DNA of 64,000 nucleotides from DASSQJ01 sp963773655 (GTDB lineage Bacteria; Actinomycetota; Actinomycetes; Actinomycetales; Dermatophilaceae), in NCBI GenBank assembly GCA_963773655.1, contig CAVZBX010000006.1, positions 186,001 to 250,000 of the forward strand, given 5' to 3'. Position numbers and translations under genes: made by a program. The notes below the pieces were generated by a model. The model was not told the DNA's origin, searched no databases, and saw nothing but the letters and a program-made list of their open reading frames with translations. Positions 43,475-52,338 of this stretch are shown piece after piece (positions within the stretch are counted from its first letter, which is position 1; each line of letters opens with the position of its first letter).

Positions 43475-43954
43475 TCAGACGCTCCCGCTGCAGCTGTAGG
43501 TGCTGCCCGAGCGACTGAAGGTGATGGTGGCGGTCAGGTCCCCCGCCACCTGGACCCCTCCCAGCCCGCTGACGGTTGCCGTCACCGTGCTGCTGCCCTG
43601 ACCGGTCAGCGAGGGGCCACTGACGTTGATGCGCCCGACCGTCGGCGAGGAACCGTCACCCGTCAGGATCCAGCTCGAGCCCGAGCCGGTGACGTTGGTC
43701 GTTGCCGCGGAGGTGCCTCCGCTGCTCCCCGCGAGGGAGATGGCGACCTGCTGACCGACACCGAGACCCGACACCGTGATGACGAAGGTCCCGTCGCGGA
43801 AGGAGCAGGTTGCAGTGGTGGTCACGGACACGGTGGGGCTGGCGGCCACGGCCGGGGTGGCCGCCCCGACGGCGACGACGGGGACGCTCCACGCGGCGCC
43901 GCGCGCGACGACGCGGCGGCTGGGTCGCCTCGGTGGCGGTGCTGTCTGGTCCAT
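43475..43954 (-). CDS. Exported Ser/Gly/Thr-rich beta protein, function unknown
   Basis: A 159-residue protein with a twin-Arg-like export signal (RRPSRRVVARGAAWSVPVVAVGA, then ATPAVAAS as cleavage region). The mature part is almost all Ser, Thr, Gly and Val in short strands with a single Cys near each end (ATCSF and TYSCSG), which could form a disulfide across an immunoglobulin-like sandwich. I do not recognise the family. It is convergent with ogt, 10 bases apart. Confidence 0.7.
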   Translation of the reverse strand: MDQTAPPPRRPSRRVVARGAAWSVPVVAVGAATPAVAASPTVSVTTTATCSFRDGTFVITVSGLGVGQQVAISLAGSSGGTSAATTNVTGSGSSWILTGDGSSPTVGRINVSGPSLTGQGSSTVTATVSGLGGVQVAGDLTATITFSRSGSTYSCSGSV

Positions 43955-44120
43955 CGGGCGCTCGCCTCTCGTGTTCGGGGACGTGCAACCATTTCACCAC
44001 AGTCAACTATCTTGGTGCGCGGCGACCGCCGGAGGGGCCACCATCCGGAGCCCGCGCCCCCGGCTCCGTGCGTCGGCGACCGCGACGCCATCCGGCTCGA
44101 CGGGGCCGGCGACGACGCTG

Positions 44121-44188
44121 CTCAGCGCAGGTTCGGTCCACCCAGCGCACGGTCCGGCGTGCGCTGAGTGGCACCCGGGTGCGCTGAG
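44121..44188. repeat. Multi-arm GCGCTGAG dyad in intergenic gap
   Basis: Within the 276-base gap 43955-44230, CTCAGCGCA (44121-44129) and CAGCGCAC (44143-44150) are followed by two copies of GTGCGCTGAG (44159-44168 and 44179-44188). Either left arm can pair with either right arm, giving alternative hairpins. It lies just downstream of the TPR gene (minus strand), so it may terminate that transcript. The rest of the gap shows only an AT-richer stretch near 43990-44013 (promoter-like AGTCAA) and no gene. Confidence 0.5.
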
Positions 44189-44230
44189 CCGGGCGTCAGC
44201 CGTCGAGCGCGCCCGGCCCGCCGGAGGCCG

Positions 44231-44602
44231 TCAGCGGTCGGTGTCGTCGTCGCGGACCACCGGCAGGCGGCCGGTGGGCGCGTACCCGCCCAGCAGCTCG
44301 GCCATCGCGAGGTGCGGGCGGGCCTCGGCGTGGCGGCCCTGGCGCTGCAGGGTCCGGCCGAGGACGAGGTTGGCGTAGGCCTCGTCCGGCTCGTCGACGA
44401 GCACGGCGCGCACCACCCGTTCGGCGCGGTTCAGCTGGCCGGAGTGGAAGTAGGCGCGGGCGAGCAGCAGGCGCAGCTCGGTGGTGCCGTGCAGCGGCGG
44501 CTCGAGCGCGCTGGCGTCGACGAGGGCGGACAGCTCCGCCGCGGCGTCCTGGTACTCGCCCACGTCGAACAGCCGGCGCGCCCGTTGGTAGCGCTCGGCC
44601 AT
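44231..44602 (-). CDS. Tetratricopeptide repeat protein
   Basis: A 123-residue all-helical protein with about three TPR units: AERYQRARRLFDVGEYQDAAAEL, ELRLLLARAYFHSGQLNRAERVV and EAYANLVLGRTLQRQGRHAEARPHLAMAE. Such domains mediate protein contacts; no catalytic part is present. ATG at 44602 is chosen; a GTG seven codons upstream is also in frame. It lies 29 bases after the antiporter gene on the same strand. Confidence 0.85.
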   Translation of the reverse strand: MAERYQRARRLFDVGEYQDAAAELSALVDASALEPPLHGTTELRLLLARAYFHSGQLNRAERVVRAVLVDEPDEAYANLVLGRTLQRQGRHAEARPHLAMAELLGGYAPTGRLPVVRDDDTDR

Positions 44603-44631
44603 GGTCGGCTCGGGGGAGGTCACGCCCGTGG

Positions 44632-46299
44632 TCAACGAGGCGGTGCCCCGCCGTGTTCCTCGGGCTCGGCCCCGGCGTCGACCGCGAACCCCGGCTGGCC
44701 GCCACCACCGCCGTCCCCGTCGGCGGCGCCTCCGAGCCCGGCCACCGACGCGGCCCGGTCGGCGAGCTCGGCCCCGGCCCCGTCGTACAGCTGGAAGCCG
44801 GTGTGCGCCCCTCGCGCCCGCGCCTCCTCGAGGTCGTCGTCGTGCTGCGCGACCACGGCGACGCTGCCCGCGTAGCCGCCCTCGCGCAGCTGCTGGAGGG
44901 CGTCGAGGTTGTTGCCGTGGAAGGGCATGGCGAGCACGACCAGCCGTACGTCGCAGAACGGGCGGCCGTCCCAGAGCTCGGGGTCGGTGGCGTCGGCCTC
45001 GACCACGCGGTACCCCGCCTCCGCGAGCCGCCGGCACCGCTCGCCCGAGGACTCCACGCCCACCACCCGCAGCCCGTAGCCGCTCCGCAGCCGCTCGTGC
45101 GCCGCCCGCCCGACCCGCCCCATGCCGAGCACCACGGCGTCCGCACCGGTGAGGTCGAGCGGCCGGTCCTCGGGGTGCAGCCGCTCCACGGGCCGGTCGG
45201 GGAGCACCCCCCGCAGCATCCGCGAGAGGTACTCCGGGTGGCGCCCCGGCAGCGAGGACAGCACGAAGCTCGCCGCGACGGCGGTGGCGACGACGCGGAC
45301 CCACGAGGGGTCGAGCATCCCCTCGGGCGCCAGCGCGATGACGATGAGGCCGAACTCGGAGAAGTTCGCGAGCGCCACGCCGGTGACCACCGCCGTCCGC
45401 CGGCGGAAGCCGAACCGCCAGAGCAGCCCCGCGAACCCCATCGCCTTGAGCGGCAGGAGGACCAGCAGCGCCAGCCCGACCGCCAGCTCGACCGGGCTCG
45501 GCAGGCCCCCGAGGCCGATCGAGACGAAGAAGCCGACGAGGAGCAGGTCCTTGACGGCGAAGAGGCTCTTGGCCAGCTCACCGGAGCGGGGGTGCGACGC
45601 AAGCAGCATGCCCATGACGAGGGCACCGAGGTCGCCCTTGACCCCCAGCGCCTCGAAGAGCGCGTACCCGGGCACCAGCGCCACGACCACGCCGAGCAGC
45701 GGGAGCAGCTCGCCGTGGCCGACCCGGTCGAGCACGCGGCGGAGCAGGAGGGCACCGGGCACGACGAGGACGAGCAGGGCGGCCCACGGGCTGGGCGGGT
45801 GGCCCTCGGCCGTGGCGAGGAAGACGACGGCGGCGAGGTCCTGGATGACGAGGATGCCGATGGCGGTGCGGCCACCGAGGGAGCTCTGGGTGCCGTGGTC
45901 CTCGAGGACCTTGACGACGACCACGGTGCTCGAGAACGACAGCGCGAACCCGACGAGGAGCACCTTGACCGGGTCGGCACCGACGATCGAGGCGCCCACG
46001 AGGCCGAGGAGCCAGAGGAAACCGGCGCCGACGACGGTGCTCACGACGAGGTGGGCGGACGCCGTGCCCCAGACCTCGCGTCGGAGGAGGCTGCGGACGT
46101 CGACCTTGAGGCCGATGCCGAACAGCAGGATGGTGACGCCGAGCCCGGCCACGACGTCGAGCGCGGCCACCGGCTCCACGCCGAGCAGCCGCAGCACGAA
46201 GCCGGCGGCGAGGAACCCGACGAGCGGCGGCAGCCGCAGCGCACCGGCCCCGAGTCCGCCGAGGAGGGCGCCGAGCAGGATCGCCGAGGTGTCGTCCAT
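44632..46299 (-). CDS. KefB-type monovalent cation:proton antiporter with TrkA-N domain
   Basis: A 555-residue CPA2 transporter. Residues 1-375 hold about 12 helices with LLFGIGLKVDVRSL, SSTVVVVKVLEDHG, GILVIQDLAAVVFL and GVALANFSEFGLIV. Residues 395-510 are a Rossmann RCK/TrkA-N domain (AVVLGMGRVGRAAHERL, VVEADATDPELWD) that binds NAD(H) or nucleotides to gate K+ or Na+ efflux. A Gly/Glu-rich tail ends the protein. GGAGGAG precedes the ATG at 46299. Confidence 0.92.
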   Translation of the reverse strand: MDDTSAILLGALLGGLGAGALRLPPLVGFLAAGFVLRLLGVEPVAALDVVAGLGVTILLFGIGLKVDVRSLLRREVWGTASAHLVVSTVVGAGFLWLLGLVGASIVGADPVKVLLVGFALSFSSTVVVVKVLEDHGTQSSLGGRTAIGILVIQDLAAVVFLATAEGHPPSPWAALLVLVVPGALLLRRVLDRVGHGELLPLLGVVVALVPGYALFEALGVKGDLGALVMGMLLASHPRSGELAKSLFAVKDLLLVGFFVSIGLGGLPSPVELAVGLALLVLLPLKAMGFAGLLWRFGFRRRTAVVTGVALANFSEFGLIVIALAPEGMLDPSWVRVVATAVAASFVLSSLPGRHPEYLSRMLRGVLPDRPVERLHPEDRPLDLTGADAVVLGMGRVGRAAHERLRSGYGLRVVGVESSGERCRRLAEAGYRVVEADATDPELWDGRPFCDVRLVVLAMPFHGNNLDALQQLREGGYAGSVAVVAQHDDDLEEARARGAHTGFQLYDGAGAELADRAASVAGLGGAADGDGGGGGQPGFAVDAGAEPEEHGGAPPR

Positions 46300-46413
46300 C
46301 GTCTCCTCCGTGGCCGGGCGGTCCCGCGTGTGCGGCATTCTCTCAGGGGCCCGCCCGGCGGTGCGTGTCCATCTGCGCCGCCGCACGTCCACGCGGGCGG
46401 CCGCATCGTTGGG

Positions 46414-46419
46414 CAGGAT
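46414..46419 (+). promoter_or_regulatory. -10 box for leaderless MFS gene
   Basis: CAGGAT ends 6 bases before the GTG at 46426, matching the bioF arrangement. The 126-base divergent gap to the antiporter has no other feature. Confidence 0.4.
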
Positions 46420-46425
46420 CGACCC

Positions 46426-47856
46426 GTGACCACGGACGACCGCTCCGCGCCGCCCGCCGACCGGGGCGGTGGCCGGTTCACGCGGTCGGTGCGCGCGGTG
46501 CGCCGCCGGACCGAGGCCGGGGCCCGTGCGGTGGGCCGGCGCGGCGGAACCGGCGCGCGCTTCGTCGGCCGCGGCGGGCGCTGGGCCGGGCAGCGGTTCC
46601 GCGCGTTCGCCGCCGCCGACGGTGCCGCCGACACCGGGCTGTCGCGGCTCACCGAGCTGCACGCCGTCAACGTGGCCGGCGACGCCGCCGTCACGGTCTC
46701 CCTCGCCGGCACGGTCTTCGCCATGCCCACCGACGAGGCACGCGGGCGGGTGGCGCTCTTCCTCCTTCTGACCATGGCGCCGTTCGTGCTCCTCGCGCCC
46801 CTCATCGGCCCGCTGCTCGATCGCTTCCGCCACGGCCGGCGGTGGGCGCTCGGCACCACGCTGGCCAGCCGTGCGTTCCTCGCCTGGGTACTCGCGAGCG
46901 CGGTCGTCGAGGACAGCAACTGGCTCTTCCCGGCCGCCCTCGGCTGCCTCGTGGCCTCCCGCTCCTACGCCGTCGCCCGGGCCGCCGCCGTGCCCCGCCT
47001 GCTGCCCGCGGGCATCAGCCTGGTCGTCGCCAACTCCCGCCTCAACCTCGCGGGGATCGTCGGGATGGTGCTCGGCGGACTGGCGGCCGGCGGACTGTCC
47101 CGGATCGGCCCGGACTGGTCGTTGCGGCTGGCGTTCGTCGTCTTCGTCGTGGCCACGGTGCTCGCCATCCGCCTGCCGGAGCGCGTCGACGCCACCGCCG
47201 GCGAGGTGGACGTCGACGGCCTCCCCGTGCCCGAGGAGCCGCTCGCCGCCCCGGGGCGCGGCCGCCGCCGGATGCGGGCCCTGCCCCGCGCGGTGCGCTA
47301 CGTGCTCTGGCTGACGACGGGGGCCCGGATGCTGGCCGGGTTCCTCACCCTCTTCCTCGTCTTCCTCATGCGCGAGCACCCGCTGCCGGGGGTCTCCGGC
47401 CCGCTCGTCCTCGGCGTGGTCATCGCCGCGGCCGGAGTCGGCAACGCGCTCGGGTCGGTCATCGGCAACCTCCGCTCGGCGCCGCCTCCCGAGGTGATGG
47501 CCACGGCCGTCACCGCGGTGGCCGTGGCCGCGGCGCTCCTCACCGCGGTGCTGTACTCGGTGTGGGCGCTCGTGCTCCTCGGCCTCGTGGCCGGGGTGCA
47601 CTCCCAGCTGAGCAAGCTCTGCCTCGACGCGCTGGTCCAAAGAGACGTCGAGGAGCACGTCCGGGCCCGGGTCTTCTCCTGGACCGAGACCATCCTCCAG
47701 GCCTTCTGGGTGGTGGGCGGCGCGCTCGGCATCCTCGTGCCCCTCGAGCCCGCCCTCGGCTTCACCCTCGTGACGGTCGTGGTCACGGGCGCCTGGCTGC
47801 TCGCGGTGCGGGCGCGGCACACCGGGCGGGACGGCCGGACGACCTCCCCCGCCTGA
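46426..47856 (+). CDS. MFS transporter
   Basis: A 476-residue major facilitator protein with a very basic, Gly/Arg-rich cytoplasmic N-terminus (residues 1-68), then 12 helices in two halves. The first half includes LFLLLTMAPFVLLAPLIGPLLDRFRHGRR, where DRFRHGRR is the MFS loop 2-3 motif. The second half begins at VLWLTTGARMLAGFLTLFLVF. It resembles the enterobactin-exporter-like (MFS_3) group. No substrate can be assigned. Confidence 0.85.
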   Translation: MTTDDRSAPPADRGGGRFTRSVRAVRRRTEAGARAVGRRGGTGARFVGRGGRWAGQRFRAFAAADGAADTGLSRLTELHAVNVAGDAAVTVSLAGTVFAMPTDEARGRVALFLLLTMAPFVLLAPLIGPLLDRFRHGRRWALGTTLASRAFLAWVLASAVVEDSNWLFPAALGCLVASRSYAVARAAAVPRLLPAGISLVVANSRLNLAGIVGMVLGGLAAGGLSRIGPDWSLRLAFVVFVVATVLAIRLPERVDATAGEVDVDGLPVPEEPLAAPGRGRRRMRALPRAVRYVLWLTTGARMLAGFLTLFLVFLMREHPLPGVSGPLVLGVVIAAAGVGNALGSVIGNLRSAPPPEVMATAVTAVAVAAALLTAVLYSVWALVLLGLVAGVHSQLSKLCLDALVQRDVEEHVRARVFSWTETILQAFWVVGGALGILVPLEPALGFTLVTVVVTGAWLLAVRARHTGRDGRTTSPA

Positions 47857-47877
47857 GGACGCCGGCCGGCCGATCGC

Positions 47878-50800
47878 TCAGCGGTGGTCCGCCCGCACGG
47901 CCCGACGCAGCAGCTCCGCGACGTGGAGCGGTGTGCGGTCGGTGAGGTGCTGGATCTGCTCGCGGCAGCTGAACCCGTCGGTGACGATCTCGGTGCCGGC
48001 GCCGGCCGCGCGGATCCGGGGCGCCATCTTCCGCTCCCCGACCCGCACCGACACCTCGTACTTGTCGGCCGAGTACCCGAAGGACCCCGCGAGCCCGCAG
48101 CAGCCGGCGTCGAGCACCTCGGCCGAGACGCCCATCCGTTCGAGCAGCGACTGCTCGGCGTCCGCGCCGAGGGCGGCGACGTGGTGGCAGTGCAGCTGCA
48201 CCAGTGCCTCGGTCTCCAGGCGCGGTGGCCGGTAGCGCTGGCGCTCCAGGAACTCGGAGAGGAGGAAGGTCTGCTCGGACAGCCGGTGGGCGTCGGCGTC
48301 GTGCGGGAGGAGCCCGACGAGCTCGTCGCGGAACGCGGCGACGCAGCTGGGCTCGACCCCGACGACGGGCACCCCGGCCCGGATGTCGTCGCGCAGCGTG
48401 TCGAGGACCTGCTCCCACAGCCGCTCGGCGGTGGAGAGCATGCCGGCGTCGTAGAGCGGTCGACCGCAGCACAGCGGACGGCTCGGCACACTGACCTCGT
48501 AGCCGGCGTGCTCGAGCACCTCCGCGGCCGCCTCGAGCACGTCCGACTCGAGGTAGTTGTTGAAGGTGTCCGGCCAGAGGATCACCCGGTCGGTCGCGAT
48601 GGGGGCGTCCGAGCCGTGCGGGTCGAGCCGGTTGCGCAGGCCGTGCCGCTGCATCGACGCGGTGGTGTAGCTCGCCGTCGAGTACCGGTGCGACTGACCG
48701 TGGGACAGCGCCGGCGGCCCGGCCGCGGCCGGCCGGGGGGCCGCCGCGCGCCGGTGCGCCCGGAAGCCGCGGGCGAACGGTGACCGGAACCGGGGGATCC
48801 CCCGCTCCCCCGCCACGCCGGCGGCCTTCTTCAGGGCCGGGGCGAGGAGGCGGTTCTGGGTGATCGTGTTGACGAGGCCGGGCATCCGGCTCGCCACCCG
48901 GGCCCACCAGTAGATGAGGGTGATGGCGTAGTCGTGCCGTGGCCGCAGGCGCCGGCGGTAGTGGTGGCTGAGGAACTCGGCCTTGTACGTCGCCATGTCG
49001 ACGTTGACCGGGCACTCGTGCTTGCAGGCCTTGCAGGCGAGGCACAGTTCCAGCGCCTCCGCGACGTGGTCGTCGCGCCAGCCGTCGAGCTCCTCGCCCC
49101 GCAGCATCTCGAACAGCATCCGGGCCCGGCCGCGGGTGGAGTCCTCCTCCTCCCGCGTGGCCATGTAGCTCGGGCACATGGTGCCGCTCTCGACGTCGCG
49201 GCACAGGCCGATGCCGACGCAGCGGGCGGTGGCCTTCCCGAAGTCGTCGTCGTCGTCGGGGTAGGCGAAGTGCGTGCGCACCGGTGTGAGCCGCGCGTCC
49301 GGGCCGCGGCGCAGGTCCTCGGTGGGCTGGTGGGGCTGCACGACCTTCCCCGGGTTCATCATCCCGTCGGGGTCCCAGACCGCCTTGAACTCGCCGAAGG
49401 CGCGCACCAGCTCCTCGCCGTACATCGTCGTCAGCAGCGCGCCGCGAGCCTGCCCGTCGCCGTGCTCCCCGGAGAGCGAGCCCCCGTACCGGGTGACGAG
49501 CGCGGCCGCGCGGTCGAGGAACTGCCGCCACTGGGTGACGCCGTGGGCGGTCCCGAGCCGGAAGTCGATGCGGCAGTGGACGCACCCCTGGCCGAAGTGG
49601 CCGTAGAGCGAGGCGCCGTAGTCGAACTCGTCGAGGAGGTCGCGGAAGTCGCGCAGGTAGTCGCCCACGCGCTCCGGCGGCACGGCGGCGTCCTCCCAGC
49701 CCGGGTGGGTCTCGGGCATGCCCGGGACGTTGGCGGTGGCGCCGAGGGCCGACTCCCGCACCTGCCACAGCTTGGCGGCCTCCCACTCCTCGGTGAACAC
49801 CTTGGTGGACGGCGGGTCGTCCAGCTCCCGGCAGGCCTCCACGAAGCGGTGGGCCTGGGCGTCGGCGTCCTCCTTGTCGTCCGCCCCGAACTCGACGAGG
49901 AGGAAGCCCCCGCCGTCCGGGAGCAGGTCGACGTCGTCGGGGTGCAGGCCCTTCTTCCGCATGAACTCGACGAGCAGGTGGTCGATGCCCTCGCAGGCCA
50001 CCGGCCGGTGCTCCCGGACCATGGGCACGTGGTCGGCCGCGGTCGGGGCGTCGGGGAAGCCGGCGACCACGAGGGTCCGCTCGGGCATGGCGTCGATGAG
50101 GCGCACCCGGGCCCGCAGGACGGTGACGCAGGTGCCCTCGGTGCCGACGAGGGCCTTGGCGAGGTCGAAGCCGGACTCGTCGAGCAGCCGGGGGAGGTTG
50201 TAGCCGGAGACGCGCCGGGGGATCTGCGGGAAGCCGGTGCGGATGGCCGCCAGGTGCCGGTCGCGCAGGTCGCGCAGTGCGGCGACGACCCGGCCGAGCT
50301 CACCGCCCTCCTCGATGGCCGCGCGCTGCTCGTCACGGGTCATCGCCCCCACGGTGAGGCGCTCGCCGCCATAGGTGAGCACGTCGAGCTCGAGCACCTG
50401 GTCGACGGTCAGCGGGCCGGGACCGTAGAACTCGGCCATCACCGAGTGGGTGCCGCACGAGTTGTTGCCGATCATCCCGCCGAGGGTGTTCCGGTTGTGT
50501 GTCGCCGGGTCGGGGCCGTAGGTGAGCCCGTGCTCGGCGGCGGCGCCGCGCAGCCAGTCGAGGGTGCAGCCCGGCAGCACCCAGGCGGAGCGGTCCTCGA
50601 CGTCGATGGACTCGACGGCGTCCAGGTACTTGCTGAAGTCGATGACGACGCCGACGTTGCACGTCTGGCCCGCCAGGCTGGTGCCGCCGCCCCGGCTCGT
50701 CACGGGGATGCCGACCGCGCGGCAGGCGGCGACCGTGGCGACGACGTCGTCGATGCTGCGGGGCAGGACGACGCCCAGCGGCACCTGCCGGTAGTTCGAG

Positions 50801-50970
50801 GCGTCGGTGGAGTAGGCGGCCCGGCTGCCGTCGTCGAAGCGCACCTCCCCCTCGATCCGCTCGGCGAGGACGTCGGCGAGTGCGCGGGCGTCGTCCGTCA
50901 GGTCGGTCGCCGGCGCCGACCGCTCGATGGTCTCCATGCCGTCCCAGTGCACGGGCAGGTCGGTGGTCAT
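47878..50970 (-). CDS. FAD-binding and Fe-S D-2-hydroxyacid dehydrogenase fusion
   Basis: A 1030-residue fusion of a GlcD-like flavoprotein and a GlcF-like Fe-S subunit. Residues 60-290 are the PCMH FAD domain (TSRGGGTSLAGQTCNVGVV, NTLGGMIGNNSCGTHS) and 300-550 the FAD-oxidase C domain (YGHFGQGCVHCRIDF, SGEHGDGQARG). Two ferredoxin clusters follow (CVGIGLC with MCPS, and CLACKACKHECP at 643-653), then two CCG domains (CCGRPLYDAGM, CCGLAGSFGY). It oxidises D-lactate, glycolate or a sugar-derived hydroxyacid to feed the quinone pool. The linker 738-792 is unusually long. Its ATG overlaps the upstream enolase-superfamily stop. Confidence 0.93.
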   Translation of the reverse strand: MTTDLPVHWDGMETIERSAPATDLTDDARALADVLAERIEGEVRFDDGSRAAYSTDASNYRQVPLGVVLPRSIDDVVATVAACRAVGIPVTSRGGGTSLAGQTCNVGVVIDFSKYLDAVESIDVEDRSAWVLPGCTLDWLRGAAAEHGLTYGPDPATHNRNTLGGMIGNNSCGTHSVMAEFYGPGPLTVDQVLELDVLTYGGERLTVGAMTRDEQRAAIEEGGELGRVVAALRDLRDRHLAAIRTGFPQIPRRVSGYNLPRLLDESGFDLAKALVGTEGTCVTVLRARVRLIDAMPERTLVVAGFPDAPTAADHVPMVREHRPVACEGIDHLLVEFMRKKGLHPDDVDLLPDGGGFLLVEFGADDKEDADAQAHRFVEACRELDDPPSTKVFTEEWEAAKLWQVRESALGATANVPGMPETHPGWEDAAVPPERVGDYLRDFRDLLDEFDYGASLYGHFGQGCVHCRIDFRLGTAHGVTQWRQFLDRAAALVTRYGGSLSGEHGDGQARGALLTTMYGEELVRAFGEFKAVWDPDGMMNPGKVVQPHQPTEDLRRGPDARLTPVRTHFAYPDDDDDFGKATARCVGIGLCRDVESGTMCPSYMATREEEDSTRGRARMLFEMLRGEELDGWRDDHVAEALELCLACKACKHECPVNVDMATYKAEFLSHHYRRRLRPRHDYAITLIYWWARVASRMPGLVNTITQNRLLAPALKKAAGVAGERGIPRFRSPFARGFRAHRRAAAPRPAAAGPPALSHGQSHRYSTASYTTASMQRHGLRNRLDPHGSDAPIATDRVILWPDTFNNYLESDVLEAAAEVLEHAGYEVSVPSRPLCCGRPLYDAGMLSTAERLWEQVLDTLRDDIRAGVPVVGVEPSCVAAFRDELVGLLPHDADAHRLSEQTFLLSEFLERQRYRPPRLETEALVQLHCHHVAALGADAEQSLLERMGVSAEVLDAGCCGLAGSFGYSADKYEVSVRVGERKMAPRIRAAGAGTEIVTDGFSCREQIQHLTDRTPLHVAELLRRAVRADHR

Positions 50971-52127
50971 GCTGCTCCTCCGGGTCGCACTCGGTAGGGG
51001 GCGAGGTCGGGCCAGCGCACCTCGAGGCCGTGCCCGGGGCGGCCGCGGTCCGGCCGCAGCGCGCCGTCCTCGGGAACGAGCACGCCGTCGAAGGCGAGCG
51101 CCTCGACGCGGACGTGGTCGGCGAAGTACTCGAGGTGCCGCCGGTGCCACACGGCGGTGAGGGCGTGGGCGCTCAGCTGCGGCGCGCAGTGGGCCGACAG
51201 GTCCAGGCCCGCGGCGTCGACGAGGGCGGCGGCGCGCAGCACGCCGGTGATGCCGCCGAGCCGGGTGACGTCGGCCTGGAGGCAGTCGACGGCCCCCGCC
51301 GCGAGCAGCCCGCGGACGTCCGCGAGGTCCCAGGCGTACTCGCCGGCCGCCACGTCCATCCCGGCGGGGGCCCGGTCGCGGACCAGGCGCAGACCCTCGA
51401 GGTCGTCCGAGCTGACCGGCTCCTCGAACCAGGTGACGCCGTGCTCGGCGAACCGCTCGGCGAGGGCGAGTGCCTGCTTGCGGTGGTAGGCGCCGTTGGC
51501 GTCGACGAAGAGGCCGACCTCGCCCCCGGCCACCTCGCGGGCGAGGGCGACGCGGCGCGGGTCGTCGTCGGGGTCGCTCCCGACCTTGATCTTCACCGCC
51601 GGCAGGCCGGCGTCGACCCAGCCCCGGAGCTGGTCGGTGAGCTGGGCGTCGGTGAGGTTGGTGAAACCGCCGCTGCCGTAGGCGGGCACGTGGTCGTGGT
51701 ACCCGCCGAGGACGTCGACGAGGGAGCGACCCAGCAGCCGGGCCCGCAGGTCCCACAGGGCCACGTCGACCGCGGCGATCGCGGCGGTGACCACGCCCCG
51801 GCGGCCCTGGTTGCGCACCGCGTGCGCCATCGCGGCCCAGGCGGCGCCGACGGCCATCGGGTCGCGTCCCACGACGACCCCGGCGAGGGTGTCCTCCACG
51901 ACGGCGGCGGTGGCGGGGGCGTCGTACGTGTAGCCGGTGCCGACGACGCCTCCGGCCGCGGCGGTGACCACCACCAGGGTCACCGAGTCCCAGCGCAGCG
52001 TGCCGTCGGCCTCCGGGTGCTCGAGCGGGACGCTGAAGGCAGCCGCCTCCACCCGCTCGACGCGGGGCGAGTCGTCGGTGGCGCCGGCATGGGCCGGTGC
52101 CCCGAGGGAGGCCCCGGGATCGGTCAC
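50967..52127 (-). CDS. Mandelate racemase/muconate lactonizing enzyme family protein
   Basis: A 386-residue enolase-superfamily enzyme. The barrel shows the KIKVG motif (K179, K181), metal ligands D209 (FVDANGAYH), E235 (FEEP) and E263 (AGEY), and the terminal SAHCAPQLSAH with H313. This KxK plus His set matches MR/MLE subgroups that abstract a proton alpha to a carboxylate, usually sugar-acid dehydratases or epimerases. With the FAD/Fe-S dehydrogenase it forms a two-gene operon likely for sugar-acid or hydroxyacid catabolism. The 211 bases upstream of the GPD region (52128-52338) hold no feature I recognise. Confidence 0.9.
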   Translation of the reverse strand: MTDPGASLGAPAHAGATDDSPRVERVEAAAFSVPLEHPEADGTLRWDSVTLVVVTAAAGGVVGTGYTYDAPATAAVVEDTLAGVVVGRDPMAVGAAWAAMAHAVRNQGRRGVVTAAIAAVDVALWDLRARLLGRSLVDVLGGYHDHVPAYGSGGFTNLTDAQLTDQLRGWVDAGLPAVKIKVGSDPDDDPRRVALAREVAGGEVGLFVDANGAYHRKQALALAERFAEHGVTWFEEPVSSDDLEGLRLVRDRAPAGMDVAAGEYAWDLADVRGLLAAGAVDCLQADVTRLGGITGVLRAAALVDAAGLDLSAHCAPQLSAHALTAVWHRRHLEYFADHVRVEALAFDGVLVPEDGALRPDRGRPGHGLEVRWPDLAPYRVRPGGAA

Positions 52128-52338
52128 GTCCGGCGGCCCAGGGCGGCGTGCGGCTCCCCGCCGGACCGACGAGCGCCGGCGGCCGAAGCGGCCCGGTCCC
52201 CGAGAGCCCGACGAGCTCCGCGTGCCCTCGTTGCTGTTGACGTCACCTGCACGAGTGCGCCCTACCCGGGCGGTGCGCGACGAAACGAAGCCGGGCTCCG
52301 CAGCGGGATCACCCGACGTCCCGCGCGGGACGCCTCCG

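Noticed and set aside
44653..47856. 1067-codon open frame on the plus strand spanning the antiporter and MFS genes
   Set aside because: Only the part from 46426 is a genuine MFS protein; the upstream part is antisense to the antiporter and has shadow-frame composition.
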